DNA of 64,000 nt from a bacterium. Lineage in GTDB: Bacteria > Pseudomonadota > Gammaproteobacteria > Burkholderiales > Burkholderiaceae_C. Numbering within the stretch: position 1 is the stretch's first letter; each line of letters begins with the position of its first letter. A model generated the notes under the pieces. It was not told the origin of the DNA. It was given only the letters and a program-made list of their open reading frames with translations, and did no database searches. The stretch covers positions 33,424 through 97,423 of the forward strand of contig JAVBXK010000036.1 in the NCBI GenBank assembly GCA_030824555.1. The letters run 5' to 3'. Shown one piece after another: positions 34,651 through 44,838 of the stretch. The position numbers were made by a program, and so were the translations under genes.

Positions 34651-35754
34651 TCACCCCAACGCGGGATAGTCGGTGTAGCCCGCTTCGCCACCGCCGTAAT
34701 AGGTGGAGCGGTTGCCTTCGTTGTAGGGGCCGTTCTGGCGCAGGCGTGCCACCAGATCGGGGTTGGCAATGAAGGGGCGGCCGAAGGACACCAGATCGGC
34801 ACCCGCAGCCACAGCGGCGTCTGCCATCTCGCGGGTGTAGCCGTTGTTCACCATCCATGCGCCCTGGCCGCCCGCGTCGCGGTAGGCGGCTTTGGCGGCG
34901 GCGTAGTCAAACGGTCGGTCGGCCAGCTCACGCGGGCCACCGGTGGAGCCTTCGATCACGTGCACGAAAGCCAGCTTGTGTGCGGCCAGCTGGCGCAACA
35001 CGTACTCGAACAGCGGCTGCGGATCGGCATCGACGATGCCGTTGGCGGGTGTGACCGGAGACAGGCGAATACCTGTGCGGTCAGCCCCGATTTCATCGCA
35101 CACGGCCGCCACCACCTCCAGCAGCAGGCGCGAGCGGTTCTCAATCGAGCCACCGTAGGTATCGGTGCGCTCATTTGCACCGGTTTTCAAAAACTGGTCC
35201 AGCAGGTAGCCGTTGGCCGCGTGGATTTCAACGCCGTCAAAACCAGCATCCATGGCGGCGCGGGCAGCGCGGCGGTAATCGGCCACGATGCCGGGCAACT
35301 CGTCCAGCGCCAACGCACGCGGCGCTGACGTGGCCACGAAGCTGGCCACCCCGTTGGCATCGAGCAGCACGGTTTTGGTCTGGGCCGTGATGGCCGATGG
35401 GGCAACTGGTGCACCCAGCCCAGGCTGCAACGAGGTGTGCGACACCCGCCCCACGTGCCACAGCTGCGTCACGATTTTGCCGCCTGCAGCGTGCACCGCA
35501 GCGGTCACGGCTTTCCAGCCTTCAACCTGTTCAGGGGCATACAAACCCGGCACATCCGAATAGCCCTGCGCCTGGTGGCTGATGGCCGTGCCCTCTGAAA
35601 TGAGCAAACCGGCCGTGGCCCGCTGCGCGTAGTAGGTCGCCGTGATGGCCTGCGGCACCGCGTGGGGCGAGCGGTTGCGCGTGAGTGGGGCCATGGCAAT
35701 GCGGTTGGCCAGCGCCAGGGCACCCACCTGGATGGGATCGAACAGAGTGGTCAT
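34651..35754 (-). CDS. Old Yellow Enzyme family alkene reductase (NemA-like)
   Basis: A 367-residue TIM-barrel flavoprotein: 'LFDPIQVGALALANRIAMAP', 'LTRNRS', 'VTQLWHVGRVSHTSLQPG' and 'AGFDGVEIHAANGYLLDQFL' followed by 'NERTDTYGGSIENR' and 'SFGRPFIANPDLVARLR'. These place it with N-ethylmaleimide reductase and other ene-reductases that use NADPH and FMN to reduce activated alkenes or nitro esters. His/Asn in 'EIHAAN' are the ligand-binding pair. It is monocistronic as far as can be seen. Confidence 0.92.
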   Translation of the reverse strand: MTTLFDPIQVGALALANRIAMAPLTRNRSPHAVPQAITATYYAQRATAGLLISEGTAISHQAQGYSDVPGLYAPEQVEGWKAVTAAVHAAGGKIVTQLWHVGRVSHTSLQPGLGAPVAPSAITAQTKTVLLDANGVASFVATSAPRALALDELPGIVADYRRAARAAMDAGFDGVEIHAANGYLLDQFLKTGANERTDTYGGSIENRSRLLLEVVAAVCDEIGADRTGIRLSPVTPANGIVDADPQPLFEYVLRQLAAHKLAFVHVIEGSTGGPRELADRPFDYAAAKAAYRDAGGQGAWMVNNGYTREMADAAVAAGADLVSFGRPFIANPDLVARLRQNGPYNEGNRSTYYGGGEAGYTDYPALG

Positions 35755-35863
35755 GGGATTCCGATAAACGATGAGCCTGGATTGTGCTCAGGGGTTACCT
35801 CGGCACACAGTCACCTGTGCGCAAACTGGGTTCGACGGGTGGCACCCAAGCGCACGCTGCCGC

Positions 35864-36223
35864 TCAGCGCAACCGCCCCACGTAGCGCTGAGCCAGCACG
35901 GATGCAGGCGCGGACATGGCGCTCTCAGCGCGGACGGACACGTCCGTTTCAGGGGGTGCCCGGCTGATGGGTTTGGCCGGAGGCGGCGGTTGCATCAGGG
36001 CATCGAGCCGATCCGCCGTCTGCAGCAGCCCGGTGTGCCCTTCTGATTGGGCCTTTTCCCGGGCCAGTCGGATCATGGCGCGGGCGTACTCCGGACTGGC
36101 CACGATCCATTCGGTGTCGGTCACACGTCCCGTCAGGCGGCGCATCTGCACATGCAAATGCGCTGCGGCGGCCAGCAGTTCGCTGCCAGATGCGGGATGG
36201 GTGCGGTGTACAGGCATGTCCAT
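35864..36223 (-). CDS. Hypothetical protein
   Basis: A 119-residue protein if it starts at 36223 (MDMPVHRTHP); the in-frame extension to 36310 is less convincing. It is predicted soluble, helical in the first two thirds ('LLAAAAHLHVQMRRLTGRVT') and Pro/Ala-rich in the last third. It has no recognised domain. It diverges from the Spy/CpxP-like gene. Codon use is like its neighbours. Function unknown. Confidence 0.5.
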   Translation of the reverse strand: MDMPVHRTHPASGSELLAAAAHLHVQMRRLTGRVTDTEWIVASPEYARAMIRLAREKAQSEGHTGLLQTADRLDALMQPPPPAKPISRAPPETDVSVRAESAMSAPASVLAQRYVGRLR

Positions 36224-36413
36224 GGGGGCTCCAAGCGGTTGCCTGCAACCTGCATTTCCCATGCCAGACAAGAGAGGGCCAAAACAGCACCTTTTTTGTG
36301 CCCGGTGCATTGAAACAAAACGAAAAGAACCGCTACAGCACCGACACCCAGGCAGCTGCGGTCATCGGCACCATCACGGTCATGTTCAACAGCTTCCCGA
36401 AAGGAGCACCCTC

Positions 36414-36884
36414 ATGAAACCCTGGATCCAACGCAGCCTCATTGGCCTCACCACTGTCACCGTCGCACTGGGGGGCCTGACAGCCTGTGGCGCACGCGGC
36501 GACCACGCCCGTGGCTGGAGCGACGAACGCATCACCGACATGCGCGGCAAAGTGATCGAAAAAGTGACCAGCAAGCTGGACCTGAACGAGCTACAGAAAC
36601 AGAAGCTGAACACGCTTGCAGATGAAGCGCTGGCAGCCAGAAAAGCCATGAAAGGCGACACCACAGACCCCCGAGCCGACCTGAAGTCACTCATTGCAGC
36701 CGACAAGTTCGACCGCACCAAGGCCCAGGCCCTGCTGGACCAGAAGACCCAGGCCGTGCAGGGCAACGGCCCCAAGGTGCTGGCCGCGTTTGGCGACTTC
36801 TTCGACAGCCTGACACCCGAGCAGCAAAAGCAGGTGCGCGAGAAGCTGGACAAGCGTGGCCATGGCTGGTGGGGCCGGGGCTGA
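36414..36884 (+). CDS. Spy/CpxP-like periplasmic protein
   Basis: The ATG at 36414 follows AAGGAG. The 156-residue product has a lipoprotein-like signal ending 'LGGLTACGARG'. The mature part is helical with two LTxxQ-type repeats: 'LDLNELQKQKLNTLADEALA' and 'FFDSLTPEQQKQVREKLD', the hallmark of Spy/CpxP chaperone-like stress proteins. It ends in a His/Trp/Gly-rich tail. A response regulator and sensor kinase lie just downstream, so this may be the accessory sensor or main target of that system, as CpxP is for CpxAR. Confidence 0.85.
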   Translation: MKPWIQRSLIGLTTVTVALGGLTACGARGDHARGWSDERITDMRGKVIEKVTSKLDLNELQKQKLNTLADEALAARKAMKGDTTDPRADLKSLIAADKFDRTKAQALLDQKTQAVQGNGPKVLAAFGDFFDSLTPEQQKQVREKLDKRGHGWWGRG

Positions 36885-36907
36885 GCGCAGGACCCAAGTG
36901 AACGGTC

Positions 36908-37234
36908 ATGTCGCCCACCTTTCACCCCATCCACCACCTGACGCAGGCGGGGCGCACGCATGCCCCTGCCCTGCTGGGTGGCGCTGACGACCCCCATGCC
37001 GAGCTGCTGAGCCTGGTGTGGGGCCCGCGCTTCGACCGGGAACATGCGCTGGGCCTGTGGGCCCACTGGTCGCAGCAGCAACCCACCCGCGCGGCACCCA
37101 TGTTGCCCGAGTTGCTGGCCGCCGCCGACCGGTTCGACGCGCTGGGGCCACCGGCGCAGCACCGCCTGCGGCGACTGATCCTGCGCCACCGTGCCCTGGC
37201 GCTGGGGGGTGGCCTGTCAGAATCAAAGCCATGA
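36908..37234 (+). CDS. Hypothetical protein in the two-component operon
   Basis: A 108-residue soluble protein, rich in Leu, Ala, His and Arg, without signal peptide. No domain is recognised. It begins 23 bases after the Spy-like gene and its stop overlaps the response regulator start (ATGA), so it is clearly translated with the regulator. It may be a small partner of the signalling system, but nothing in its sequence shows how. Confidence 0.6.
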   Translation: MSPTFHPIHHLTQAGRTHAPALLGGADDPHAELLSLVWGPRFDREHALGLWAHWSQQQPTRAAPMLPELLAAADRFDALGPPAQHRLRRLILRHRALALGGGLSESKP

Positions 37235-37935
37235 ACCGCATCCTGCTGATCGACGACGATGAACAGCTTGGCGCCCCGCTGGCCACGTATTTCCAGCGTT
37301 TCGAGCTGCAACTGGTGCACGCCACCCGCCCCAGCGCGGGCCTGGCCCACCTGCAGACAGGTGGCTTTGACGCCGCCATCCTGGACGTGATGCTGCCCGA
37401 GATGGACGGCTTCGAGCTGTGCCGCACCATCCGCAAAGGCAGTGACATCCCCATCGTCATGCTGACCGCACGCGGCGACGTGATGGACCGAGTGGTGGGC
37501 TTGGAACTGGGCGCTGACGACTACCTGCCCAAACCTTTCGAGCCCCGCGAGCTGGTGGCCCGGCTGCAAACGGTGTTGCGCCGCCGCAAGCCGGTGGTGG
37601 TGCCGCCCACAGGGGTCGCGCCCCAGGCTGCACCCGCGTTGCGCTTTGAAGGCTTGACCATCGACCCCGTGCGCCGCAGCGTGACCCGCTTGGGGACCGA
37701 AGTGGAGCTGACCGGCACCGAATACGAGCTGCTGCTGCTGTTGGCCCGCGAGCCGGGCAAGGTGTTCAGCCGCGACGACATCCTGAACCAGCTGCGCGGC
37801 CACGAGGCCGAGCTGTACACCCGCGCGGTGGACATCGTGGTCAGCCGCCTGCGCAAAAAACTGGAGCCGCTGGAAGGCATCAAAACCCTGCGCAACGCAG
37901 GCTACTCGCTGGCCCTGCGCCGCGTTGCGCCATGA
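37231..37935 (+). CDS. OmpR-family response regulator
   Basis: A 234-residue regulator. The receiver domain has 'RILLIDDDEQLG' (acidic pair), the phospho-acceptor Asp in 'AAILDVMLPEMDG', 'IVMLTARGD' and the Lys of 'LPKPFEPRELVAR'. The C-terminal winged helix has 'VELTGTEYELLLLLAREPGK', 'VFSRDDILNQLRG' and 'TRAVDIVVSRLRKKL'. The in-frame opening back to 37018 lies inside the preceding gene and is rejected. It is coupled by ATGA overlaps to genes on both sides and should be phosphorylated by the adjacent kinase. Confidence 0.93.
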   Translation: MNRILLIDDDEQLGAPLATYFQRFELQLVHATRPSAGLAHLQTGGFDAAILDVMLPEMDGFELCRTIRKGSDIPIVMLTARGDVMDRVVGLELGADDYLPKPFEPRELVARLQTVLRRRKPVVVPPTGVAPQAAPALRFEGLTIDPVRRSVTRLGTEVELTGTEYELLLLLAREPGKVFSRDDILNQLRGHEAELYTRAVDIVVSRLRKKLEPLEGIKTLRNAGYSLALRRVAP

Positions 37936-39347
37936 CTGCTGCAACCACACCGCGACCCAAGGGCTGGTCATGGCGGCGGGCCAAACACCGGTTGGCACAC
38001 TCGATCAAGCTGCGCATGGTGATGGTGTTTTTGCTGTTGGCCGCGGCCATGACATTTGTGTTCATCACCGGGGCGCAGAAGGCGTTTTCGCTGGGTTGGC
38101 GCGAGGCCGCCCGCCCCCTGCTGATGGACTATGTGGACCACCTGGCCGCCGACATCAGCCCTGACACCCACAGCCCGCCCAGCGTGGCACGCGCACAGGC
38201 CATCACCCTGCGTTTGCCGCTGACCATCGACATTGCCGGGCCGACTGTCAACTGGCGCTCCCACCCTGGGCAAAAGCGCCCTGGCTGGCACCGTGACGAC
38301 ACCGGGCAAACCGCAGCCGACGGGCAACGTGAACGCTGGGGCGAGGGCAAAGGCCTGGAAGCCTTGCTCAGGCGCACCACCGCCGACGGCCACACCATCG
38401 AGTTCAGCATCAACGACGACGTGTTCGAGCGCCGTCCACGGCTGGTGGGCTACGCGCTGACGGCCTTGCTGCTGTTGACCCTGTTGGCGTGGCTGTACGT
38501 GCGCCGACTGCTGCGGCCGCTGGACGCCATCGGCGAAGGCGCGCGCCGTTTTGGCGCAGGCGATTTCAGCCAGCCCATTCCCCAGCGCTGCCTGCACGGC
38601 CCCGACGAGCTGGGCGAACTGGCCGCCACCCTCAACACCATGGGCGATGACATCCGGCAGATGCTCGATGCCAAACGTGCCCTGCTGCTGGCCATCAGCC
38701 ACGAGCTGCGCAGCCCGCTCACCCGCGCCCGACTGAACACGGAACTGCTGCCCGAAACGGCCGACACCGCCCCCCAGCGCGACGCCCTGCTGCGCGACCT
38801 GCAGGAAATGGCCAGCCTCATCACCGACCTGCTGGAAAGCGAGCGCCTGGCCGGCAGACACGCGGCGCTGCAATGCGAGCCGGTGGACCTGGCGGCACTG
38901 GCGCGCGAGGTGCTGGCCGACCTGCAAACCCGCCATGCGGGTGCAGCCAACGTGCGGCTGCACGCCGACCCGTTGCTGCCCACCCTGGCGCTGGACCCGG
39001 CACGCATGCGCCTGCTGCTGCGCAACCTGCTGGACAACGCTTTGCGCCACAGCGCAACCGCCCCACAGCCACCCGAGCTGCACCTGCAGGCCACCGGACC
39101 GCACAGCGCACCCGACATCGAGCTGACCGTGCGCGACCACGGCCCCGGTGTCCCTGAAGACCAGTTGCCGCACCTGACAGAGCCCTTCTTCCGCCTCGAC
39201 ACCGCGCGCACCCGTGCCCAAGGTGGGGTGGGGCTGGGCCTGCACCTGTGCAAGCTGGTGGTGCAGGCCCATGGCGGCACCCTGACGTTGCGCAACGCCA
39301 TGCCTGGGCTTGCTGTCACGGTTTTGCTGACTGCACGCGCGCCCTGA
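37932..39347 (+). CDS. Sensor histidine kinase (CpxA/RstB-like)
   Basis: A 471-residue kinase. An N-terminal transmembrane helix ('MVMVFLLLAAAMTFVFITGA') and a second one near residue 180 enclose a periplasmic sensor of about 120 residues. A HAMP segment ('RRLLRPLDAIGEGARRFGAG') leads to the HisKA phospho-His in 'AISHELRSPLTRARLNTELL' and an HATPase domain with 'NLLDNALRHS', 'VRDHGPGVPEDQLPHLTEPF' and 'GGVGLGLHLCKLVVQAHGG'. It overlaps the response regulator by ATGA. With the Spy-like gene upstream it looks like an envelope-stress system of the Cpx kind. Confidence 0.93.
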   Translation: MTAATTPRPKGWSWRRAKHRLAHSIKLRMVMVFLLLAAAMTFVFITGAQKAFSLGWREAARPLLMDYVDHLAADISPDTHSPPSVARAQAITLRLPLTIDIAGPTVNWRSHPGQKRPGWHRDDTGQTAADGQRERWGEGKGLEALLRRTTADGHTIEFSINDDVFERRPRLVGYALTALLLLTLLAWLYVRRLLRPLDAIGEGARRFGAGDFSQPIPQRCLHGPDELGELAATLNTMGDDIRQMLDAKRALLLAISHELRSPLTRARLNTELLPETADTAPQRDALLRDLQEMASLITDLLESERLAGRHAALQCEPVDLAALAREVLADLQTRHAGAANVRLHADPLLPTLALDPARMRLLLRNLLDNALRHSATAPQPPELHLQATGPHSAPDIELTVRDHGPGVPEDQLPHLTEPFFRLDTARTRAQGGVGLGLHLCKLVVQAHGGTLTLRNAMPGLAVTVLLTARAP

Positions 39348-39488
39348 CACCAGGCGATCGGGCCGCACCTTGGATGGGAAACTGCACGTGGCGGTGAATG
39401 ATCTTATGATCCGCCCACTGCCGGGCTGAGCCTGAGATCTCATTCCGATGACCGGGGACTTCCGCCCCTCGCCCAAGGAGTTGCCACC
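39348..39488 (+). promoter_or_regulatory. Leader of the transporter-kinase gene, possibly structured
   Basis: The 141-base leader contains the perfect palindrome TGAGATCTCA (39433-39442) and a GGGG-N7-CCCC hairpin (about 39453-39467) just before AAGGAG (39475-39480), the ribosome-binding site for the GTG start at 39489. A direct ATGATC repeat lies at about 39398-39411. I could not match it to a known riboswitch. Confidence 0.35.
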
Positions 39489-42400
39489 GTGGAAAAACCC
39501 GCTGTCGAAACTGCAAGACGCCAGTACAACCAGTGGGTGGCCACCGAGTCCATCGAGGACTATGCGCTTCGGTACTCGCCGGCCAGCTTCCGCAAGTGGT
39601 CGCCCCTGGTGCTGGGCACCACCATGATCGGCACCAATTCCGCCCTGTCGTTCGAGGCCATCGGTGCGCTGCTGGTGCTGGACTTCGGCTTCGCCAACGC
39701 CATCTGGGCCATGACGTTTGCTGCACTGATCATTTTCCTGGTAGGCATCCCGATCTGCCACTACGCCGCCAAACACAACATTGACATGGACCTGCTCACC
39801 CGCAGCGCGGGCTTCGGGTATGTGGGGTCCACCTTCACGTCGCTGATCTACGCGTCGTTCTGCTTCATTTTCCTGGCGTTCGAATCGGCCATCATGGCCC
39901 AGGCACTGAAGTTCGGTCTGGGCATTCCGCTGCCGGTGGGCTACTTCATCTGCGCGGTGGTAGTCATACCCGTGGTGTTCTATGGGGTGACGGCCATCAA
40001 CCGTTTGCACCGCTGGACACAGGCCATCTGGCTGGTGCTGGCCATCACCCCCGTGCTGTTCGTGATGTGGCTGGAACCCCAGGCACTGGCCACCCTGCGC
40101 AACCACGCGGGCGAGGTGTCCAAAAGCAATGGCTTCGATCTGCTGCACTTCGGCGTGGCCGCAGGCATTTCGTTCGCGTTGATCGCCCAGATCGGCGAGC
40201 AGGTGGACTACCTGCGTTTCATGCCCGAAAAGTCGCAGCACAGCCGCTTGAGCTGGTGGTCCAGCATGGTGGTAGGTGGGCCAGGCTGGGTGTGGATTTC
40301 CTACTTGGCCCAGTTGGCCGGGGCCTTCCTGGCCGCCGTGGCGGTAATGGGCGGCATGGCGGTGGTCGACGCCAAGGAACCGGTTCAGATCTTTCACGTG
40401 GCGTTTGCGCAGGTCATCGCCCACCCCGGCCTGGCGGTGGCGCTGACCACGGTGCTGGTGGTGGTGTCGCAAGTGAAGGTGAACGTGACCAACGCCTACG
40501 CGGGGTCGCTCGCATGGTCCAACTTTTTCTCGCGCATCACGCACTCGCACCCCGGGCGGGTGGTCTGGCTGGTGTTCAACAGCGCGGTGGCACTGCTGCT
40601 GATGGAGCTGGACCTGTTTGAGGCCATCAACAACGTGCTGGGCATGTACTCCAACATTGCCGTGGCCTGGATTTTTGCGGTGGTGGCCGACCTGGCCGTG
40701 AACAAACCCCTGGGACTGAGCCCGCCCATCGTGGAGTTCAAGCGGGCCCACCTGTACAACATCAACCCGGTGGGGGTGGTCAGCGTGGTGCTGGGTTCGG
40801 TGGTGTCGTCCATTGCGTTCGCAGGCCTGATGGGTGAACTGGCCCAGGCGTTTTCGTGGCTGATTGCGGCGGTGATCGGTTTCGTGGTGTCGCCGCTCAT
40901 GGCCTGGCTGACGGGTGGCAAGTACTACATTGCCCGCAAATCGCACTTTCCCCACATGTCCAACCACCTGGTCAAGTGCGGCGTGTGCGAGGGCGAGTAC
41001 GCCGAAGCCGATTCGGCGCACTGCCCCTTCCACCAGGCCCCCATCTGCTCGCTGTGCTGCACGCTGGACTCCAACTGCAAGGACATGTGCAAACCCCATG
41101 TGCGCACCTGGCGCACGCACTACATCGAGGCCGTTGAAAAGCTGCTGGCGTTTGCACTGCGCCGCCCGGTGGCCGAACAGACCGGGTTGCGCGTGGCGCA
41201 CTTCCTGCTGATCTGGAGCGGCATGCTGGCTGTCATCGGGGTGCTGGTCTGGGCAACACTGCCTGTCAGCCAGAAAACCCTGGCCCCCGAGCTGACCACC
41301 CAGCTGTCGGCGTACAGCGTGCGCCTGTTCGTTGGGCTGGCGGTGCTGTCCAGCATGGCCACGTGGTGGATCGTGCTGGTGAGCGAGAGCCGCACCCTGG
41401 CCGAGCTGGAGCTGCGTGGTGCCAAGGAGCGGGCCGAAGCGGCCACCCAGGCCAAAGGCGAGTTCCTGGCCAACATGAGCCACGAGATACGCACACCCAT
41501 GAACGCGATCATCGGCATGTCCTACCTGGCGTTGCGCACCGACCTCAACGTACGCCAGCGCGATTACGTCAGCAAAGTGCATTCGGCCGCCACGTCGCTG
41601 CTGGGCATCTTGAACGACGTGCTCGATTTCTCCAAGGTGGAGTCGGGCAAGCTGGAACTGGACGACGCAGAGTTCCGTCTGGACGAGGTGTTTTCGCGCC
41701 TGACGACCGTGACCGCCGGTCGGGCCAACGACAAGGGGCTGGAGTACCTGGTCCATGCCGCCCCCGATGTGCCGCAGGGCCTGCGGGGTGACCCCCTGCG
41801 GCTGGGCCAGGTGCTGGTGAACCTGGCCAACAACGCCATCAAATTCACCGAAAGGGGTGAAATCGAGGTGTTCGTGTCGCTGCTGCATCGCGGCAACGAC
41901 CAGGCACGCCTGCGCTTCGAGGTGAAAGACACCGGCATTGGCATGACCGAGGCCCAGCGCCTCAAGCTCTTTCAGCCCTTCACCCAGGCCGACGGCTCCA
42001 CCACCCGCAAGTACGGCGGCACCGGGCTGGGGTTGTCGATCAGCAAGCGCTTCGTACAGGCCATGGGTGGCGACATCCGGGTGGACAGCACACCCGGCGT
42101 GGGCTCGGTTTTTGCCTTCGAAATCGACCTGAAAACGGCCTCGACCGCCCCCGCCGCACCGCGCAACTGGGACACGCACCTCATCACCGACACGAAAGTG
42201 CTGGTGGTCGACGACAACCCGGTGGCCCGCCAGTTGCTGGTGGACATGCTGGCCTTGGCCGGTCTGAAGGCGGACAGTGCCGAAAACGGCACGGTAGCCC
42301 TGGCCGCGATGGCCGCAGCCGAAACCCCTTACACCTTGGTGTTCTTGGACCTGCGCATGCCTGACCTGAACGGCATCGACGTGGCCCGGGCCATCCGCCG

Positions 42401-43643
42401 GCAGAACCGCCAACCAGAGCCGGCATTGGTGCTGGTCACGGCGTTCGATGCCGACGAGGTGCGTGACGATCTGCAAGCCCTGCGCTTCAAGGGCGTGCTG
42501 CACAAACCCGTGACCGGCGCCGTGCTGGACGACACGCTGCAGGCGGTGCTGGCGCAATCGGCCGGCCCGGGCGCGGCCACAGCGCCGCCCCTTCACACGG
42601 AACTGGCTGGTCTGACCGTGCTGCTCGTGGAAGACAACCCCATCAACCAGCAGATCGCCCAGGAACTGCTGCAGGATGCCGGGGCTACCACGGTGGTGGC
42701 CAACAATGGCCAAGAGGCACTCGAACGGCTGTTCGAAGCCCCGGACGGCACGTTCAACGTGGTGCTGATGGACGTTCAGATGCCTGTCATGGACGGTCTG
42801 GAGGCCACACGACGCATCCGTTCCATGAGCCGGTTTGCGCGCGTGCCCATTCTGGCCATGACGGCGCATGCCATGGAAGACGAGCGCAGCCACTGCCTGG
42901 CACAAGGCATGAACGACCACGTCTCCAAACCGCTGGACCCCGAGAAGTTCTTGCGAACCGTGGCGACATGGGGCCAACAAACCGCACCACGCAAGCCGCT
43001 GGCGGGGCAAACCTTCTTGCTGAAGCAGGTGCCTGTGGCGGGCCCGGAAGCCGGGCCATTGCCGGTGCTGGACGGCGTGGACACCTTGGCAGGTCTCAGG
43101 CGGGTCAACGGCAAACAGGCGTTGTACCGGCAGGTGTTGCAGCAGTTTGTCGAGCACTACAGCGGCACCATGGATCAACTGGCTTACCACTTGACCAACG
43201 GTGACCCCGAAAGCGCCGGTCGGCTGTTGCACAGGCTCAAAGGCGTGGCGGGCAGCGTGGGGGCGCAGGCGGTGTACGACAACGCACATGCCTTGGAGCA
43301 GGCACTTTCACACGACCCGGCAGGCCCTCCCCACTTGGTAAACGCCCTGGCCACCAGCCTGGACACCGCCGTCCGCTCCATCCGTGGACTGGCCGAAACG
43401 GCCACTCCCCCACCCGCAGCGACGGGGGCAACCCCGGACGACCCCGCCACGCTGCAGCGGCTGCTGGCCTACCTGGACGACCAGGACAGCGAAGCCGTGG
43501 ACCACCTCATGGAGCATGGGGCGGCATTGCAACGCCTCATGGGATCGCCCGAGCGGTATGCCGCCATCGAAAAAGCGGTGAACCACTTCGAGTTCACCCG
43601 TGCCGCCACCCTCATCCGCCAGGCTTTGCCGACACAACCATGA
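39489..43643 (+). CDS. NCS1 transporter-zinc knuckle-hybrid histidine kinase fusion
   Basis: A 1384-residue fusion. Residues about 1-480 form a complete NCS1-type (purine/cytosine/allantoin permease) membrane domain ('[20 protein letters not shown]', '[20 protein letters not shown]', '[15 protein letters not shown]'). Residues about 495-537 are a Cys/His cluster ([22 protein letters not shown]), probably zinc-binding. Two further transmembrane helices lead to HisKA (His665 in '[13 protein letters not shown]'), HATPase_c ('[17 protein letters not shown]', '[20 protein letters not shown]'), two receivers (Asp954, Asp1095) and an Hpt domain (His1248 in '[13 protein letters not shown]'). Start is GTG with AAGGAG eight bases upstream. 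It probably senses a nucleobase-like or other N-heterocyclic solute during binding or transport and relays phosphate internally; this is inferred. The next gene, an HD-GYP regulator, overlaps by ATGA. Confidence 0.92.
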   Translation: MEKPAVETARRQYNQWVATESIEDYALRYSPASFRKWSPLVLGTTMIGTNSALSFEAIGALLVLDFGFANAIWAMTFAALIIFLVGIPICHYAAKHNIDMDLLTRSAGFGYVGSTFTSLIYASFCFIFLAFESAIMAQALKFGLGIPLPVGYFICAVVVIPVVFYGVTAINRLHRWTQAIWLVLAITPVLFVMWLEPQALATLRNHAGEVSKSNGFDLLHFGVAAGISFALIAQIGEQVDYLRFMPEKSQHSRLSWWSSMVVGGPGWVWISYLAQLAGAFLAAVAVMGGMAVVDAKEPVQIFHVAFAQVIAHPGLAVALTTVLVVVSQVKVNVTNAYAGSLAWSNFFSRITHSHPGRVVWLVFNSAVALLLMELDLFEAINNVLGMYSNIAVAWIFAVVADLAVNKPLGLSPPIVEFKRAHLYNINPVGVVSVVLGSVVSSIAFAGLMGELAQAFSWLIAAVIGFVVSPLMAWLTGGKYYIARKSHFPHMSNHLVKCGVCEGEYAEADSAHCPFHQAPICSLCCTLDSNCKDMCKPHVRTWRTHYIEAVEKLLAFALRRPVAEQTGLRVAHFLLIWSGMLAVIGVLVWATLPVSQKTLAPELTTQLSAYSVRLFVGLAVLSSMATWWIVLVSESRTLAELELRGAKERAEAATQAKGEFLANMSHEIRTPMNAIIGMSYLALRTDLNVRQRDYVSKVHSAATSLLGILNDVLDFSKVESGKLELDDAEFRLDEVFSRLTTVTAGRANDKGLEYLVHAAPDVPQGLRGDPLRLGQVLVNLANNAIKFTERGEIEVFVSLLHRGNDQARLRFEVKDTGIGMTEAQRLKLFQPFTQADGSTTRKYGGTGLGLSISKRFVQAMGGDIRVDSTPGVGSVFAFEIDLKTASTAPAAPRNWDTHLITDTKVLVVDDNPVARQLLVDMLALAGLKADSAENGTVALAAMAAAETPYTLVFLDLRMPDLNGIDVARAIRRQNRQPEPALVLVTAFDADEVRDDLQALRFKGVLHKPVTGAVLDDTLQAVLAQSAGPGAATAPPLHTELAGLTVLLVEDNPINQQIAQELLQDAGATTVVANNGQEALERLFEAPDGTFNVVLMDVQMPVMDGLEATRRIRSMSRFARVPILAMTAHAMEDERSHCLAQGMNDHVSKPLDPEKFLRTVATWGQQTAPRKPLAGQTFLLKQVPVAGPEAGPLPVLDGVDTLAGLRRVNGKQALYRQVLQQFVEHYSGTMDQLAYHLTNGDPESAGRLLHRLKGVAGSVGAQAVYDNAHALEQALSHDPAGPPHLVNALATSLDTAVRSIRGLAETATPPPAATGATPDDPATLQRLLAYLDDQDSEAVDHLMEHGAALQRLMGSPERYAAIEKAVNHFEFTRAATLIRQALPTQP

Positions 43644-44737
43644 CGACCACACCCAATACCATCCTGGCCGTGGATGACACCCCTGAAAACCTGCGGGTGG
43701 TCAGCGCCGTGCTGAAAGACGAATTCAAAGTGCGCGTGGCCACCCACGGCGCGCAGGCGCTGCAGATGCTGACCACACCGGGCCACGCCACCGACCTGAT
43801 CCTGCTCGACATCAACATGCCCGACATGGACGGCTACGAGGTCTGCCGCCGGCTGAAAGACAACCCGGCCACGGCCAGCATCCCGGTCATCTTCCTGACG
43901 GCCAGGGCCGAGGCGGACAACGAGGCCAAAGGTTTCGAGCTGGGTGCGGCCGACTACATCACCAAACCCATCAGCCCGCCCACGCTGCTGGCAAGGGTGC
44001 GCACCCAGATCGCCATGAAGGAATGGCGCGACTTCCTGGAGCACAAGAACACCTACCTGCAGACCGAAGTCGAGAAACGCACACGCCAGGTGCAGAAAAT
44101 CCAGGACGTGACCATCCTGGCCATGGCCTCTCTGGCCGAAACACGCGACAACGAAACCGGCAACCACATCCTGCGCACCCAACGGTACGTGCAGGCGCTG
44201 GCGCGCGAACTCCAAAGCCACCCGGTTCACGGCCCCGTGCTCACCGACGAGACCATCGACCTGTTCTACAAATCGGCCCCGCTGCACGACATCGGCAAGG
44301 TGGGCATCCCCGACCACATCCTGCTCAAGCCGGGCAAGCTGACGCCTGAAGAGTTCGAGATCATGAAAACGCACGCCACACTGGGCATGCAGGCCATCCA
44401 GCGAGCCGAGTCACTGCTGGGCAGCGACCTCGATTTTTTGCGCTACGCCCGCGAAATCGCGCACTCGCACCAGGAAAAATGGGATGGCAGCGGCTATCCG
44501 CAAGCGCTTCGCGGCGAGGCCATACCGTTCTCCGCCCGGCTGATGGCCGTGGCCGATGTGTACGACGCCCTCATCAGCCAGCGCGTGTACAAGCCGGCGT
44601 TCAGCCACGACGAGGCTGTGGACATCATCCGCAAGGGCAAAGGAAGCCATTTCGATCCGGACATCGTGGACGCGTTCGAGCGCATCTCAGGCCAGTTTGC
44701 GTCGATCGGCCAGGCATTCAGGGACACGGGTGACTGA
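43640..44737 (+). CDS. Receiver-HD-GYP response regulator (c-di-GMP phosphodiesterase)
   Basis: A 365-residue regulator. The N-terminal receiver has '[14 protein letters not shown]', the phospho-acceptor in '[16 protein letters not shown]' and '[15 protein letters not shown]'. A short coiled coil follows. The C-terminal HD-GYP domain has '[19 protein letters not shown]', the metal-binding '[16 protein letters not shown]', '[10 protein letters not shown]' and the GYP loop '[20 protein letters not shown]', then '[20 protein letters not shown]'. All expected metal ligands appear present, so it should degrade c-di-GMP. The ATGA overlap with the fusion kinase strongly suggests that this is its phosphorelay output. 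Confidence 0.94.
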   Translation: MTTTPNTILAVDDTPENLRVVSAVLKDEFKVRVATHGAQALQMLTTPGHATDLILLDINMPDMDGYEVCRRLKDNPATASIPVIFLTARAEADNEAKGFELGAADYITKPISPPTLLARVRTQIAMKEWRDFLEHKNTYLQTEVEKRTRQVQKIQDVTILAMASLAETRDNETGNHILRTQRYVQALARELQSHPVHGPVLTDETIDLFYKSAPLHDIGKVGIPDHILLKPGKLTPEEFEIMKTHATLGMQAIQRAESLLGSDLDFLRYAREIAHSHQEKWDGSGYPQALRGEAIPFSARLMAVADVYDALISQRVYKPAFSHDEAVDIIRKGKGSHFDPDIVDAFERISGQFASIGQAFRDTGD

Positions 44738-44838
44738 CCCCGCAACGGCCTTGCACCGCTGACTTCGCCCCGTCTCCGCGCCAACGAGAACGGGCCAGCG
44801 ACCAGCGCTGACCCGTGATGACGCCTGGGTTGACGGCT

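Noticed and set aside
39420..39480. Possible TPP or guanidine riboswitch before the transporter-kinase gene
   Set aside because: A CTGAGA string and hairpins are present, but the other conserved TPP and ykkC-class elements could not be found. It is kept only as a possibly structured leader.
37968..43289. A 1773-codon open frame on the minus strand opposite the kinase genes
   Set aside because: It is antisense to three well-supported genes with family motifs. Its product is His/Gln/Gly-rich low-complexity sequence with no domain, as expected for a shadow frame in G+C-rich DNA.
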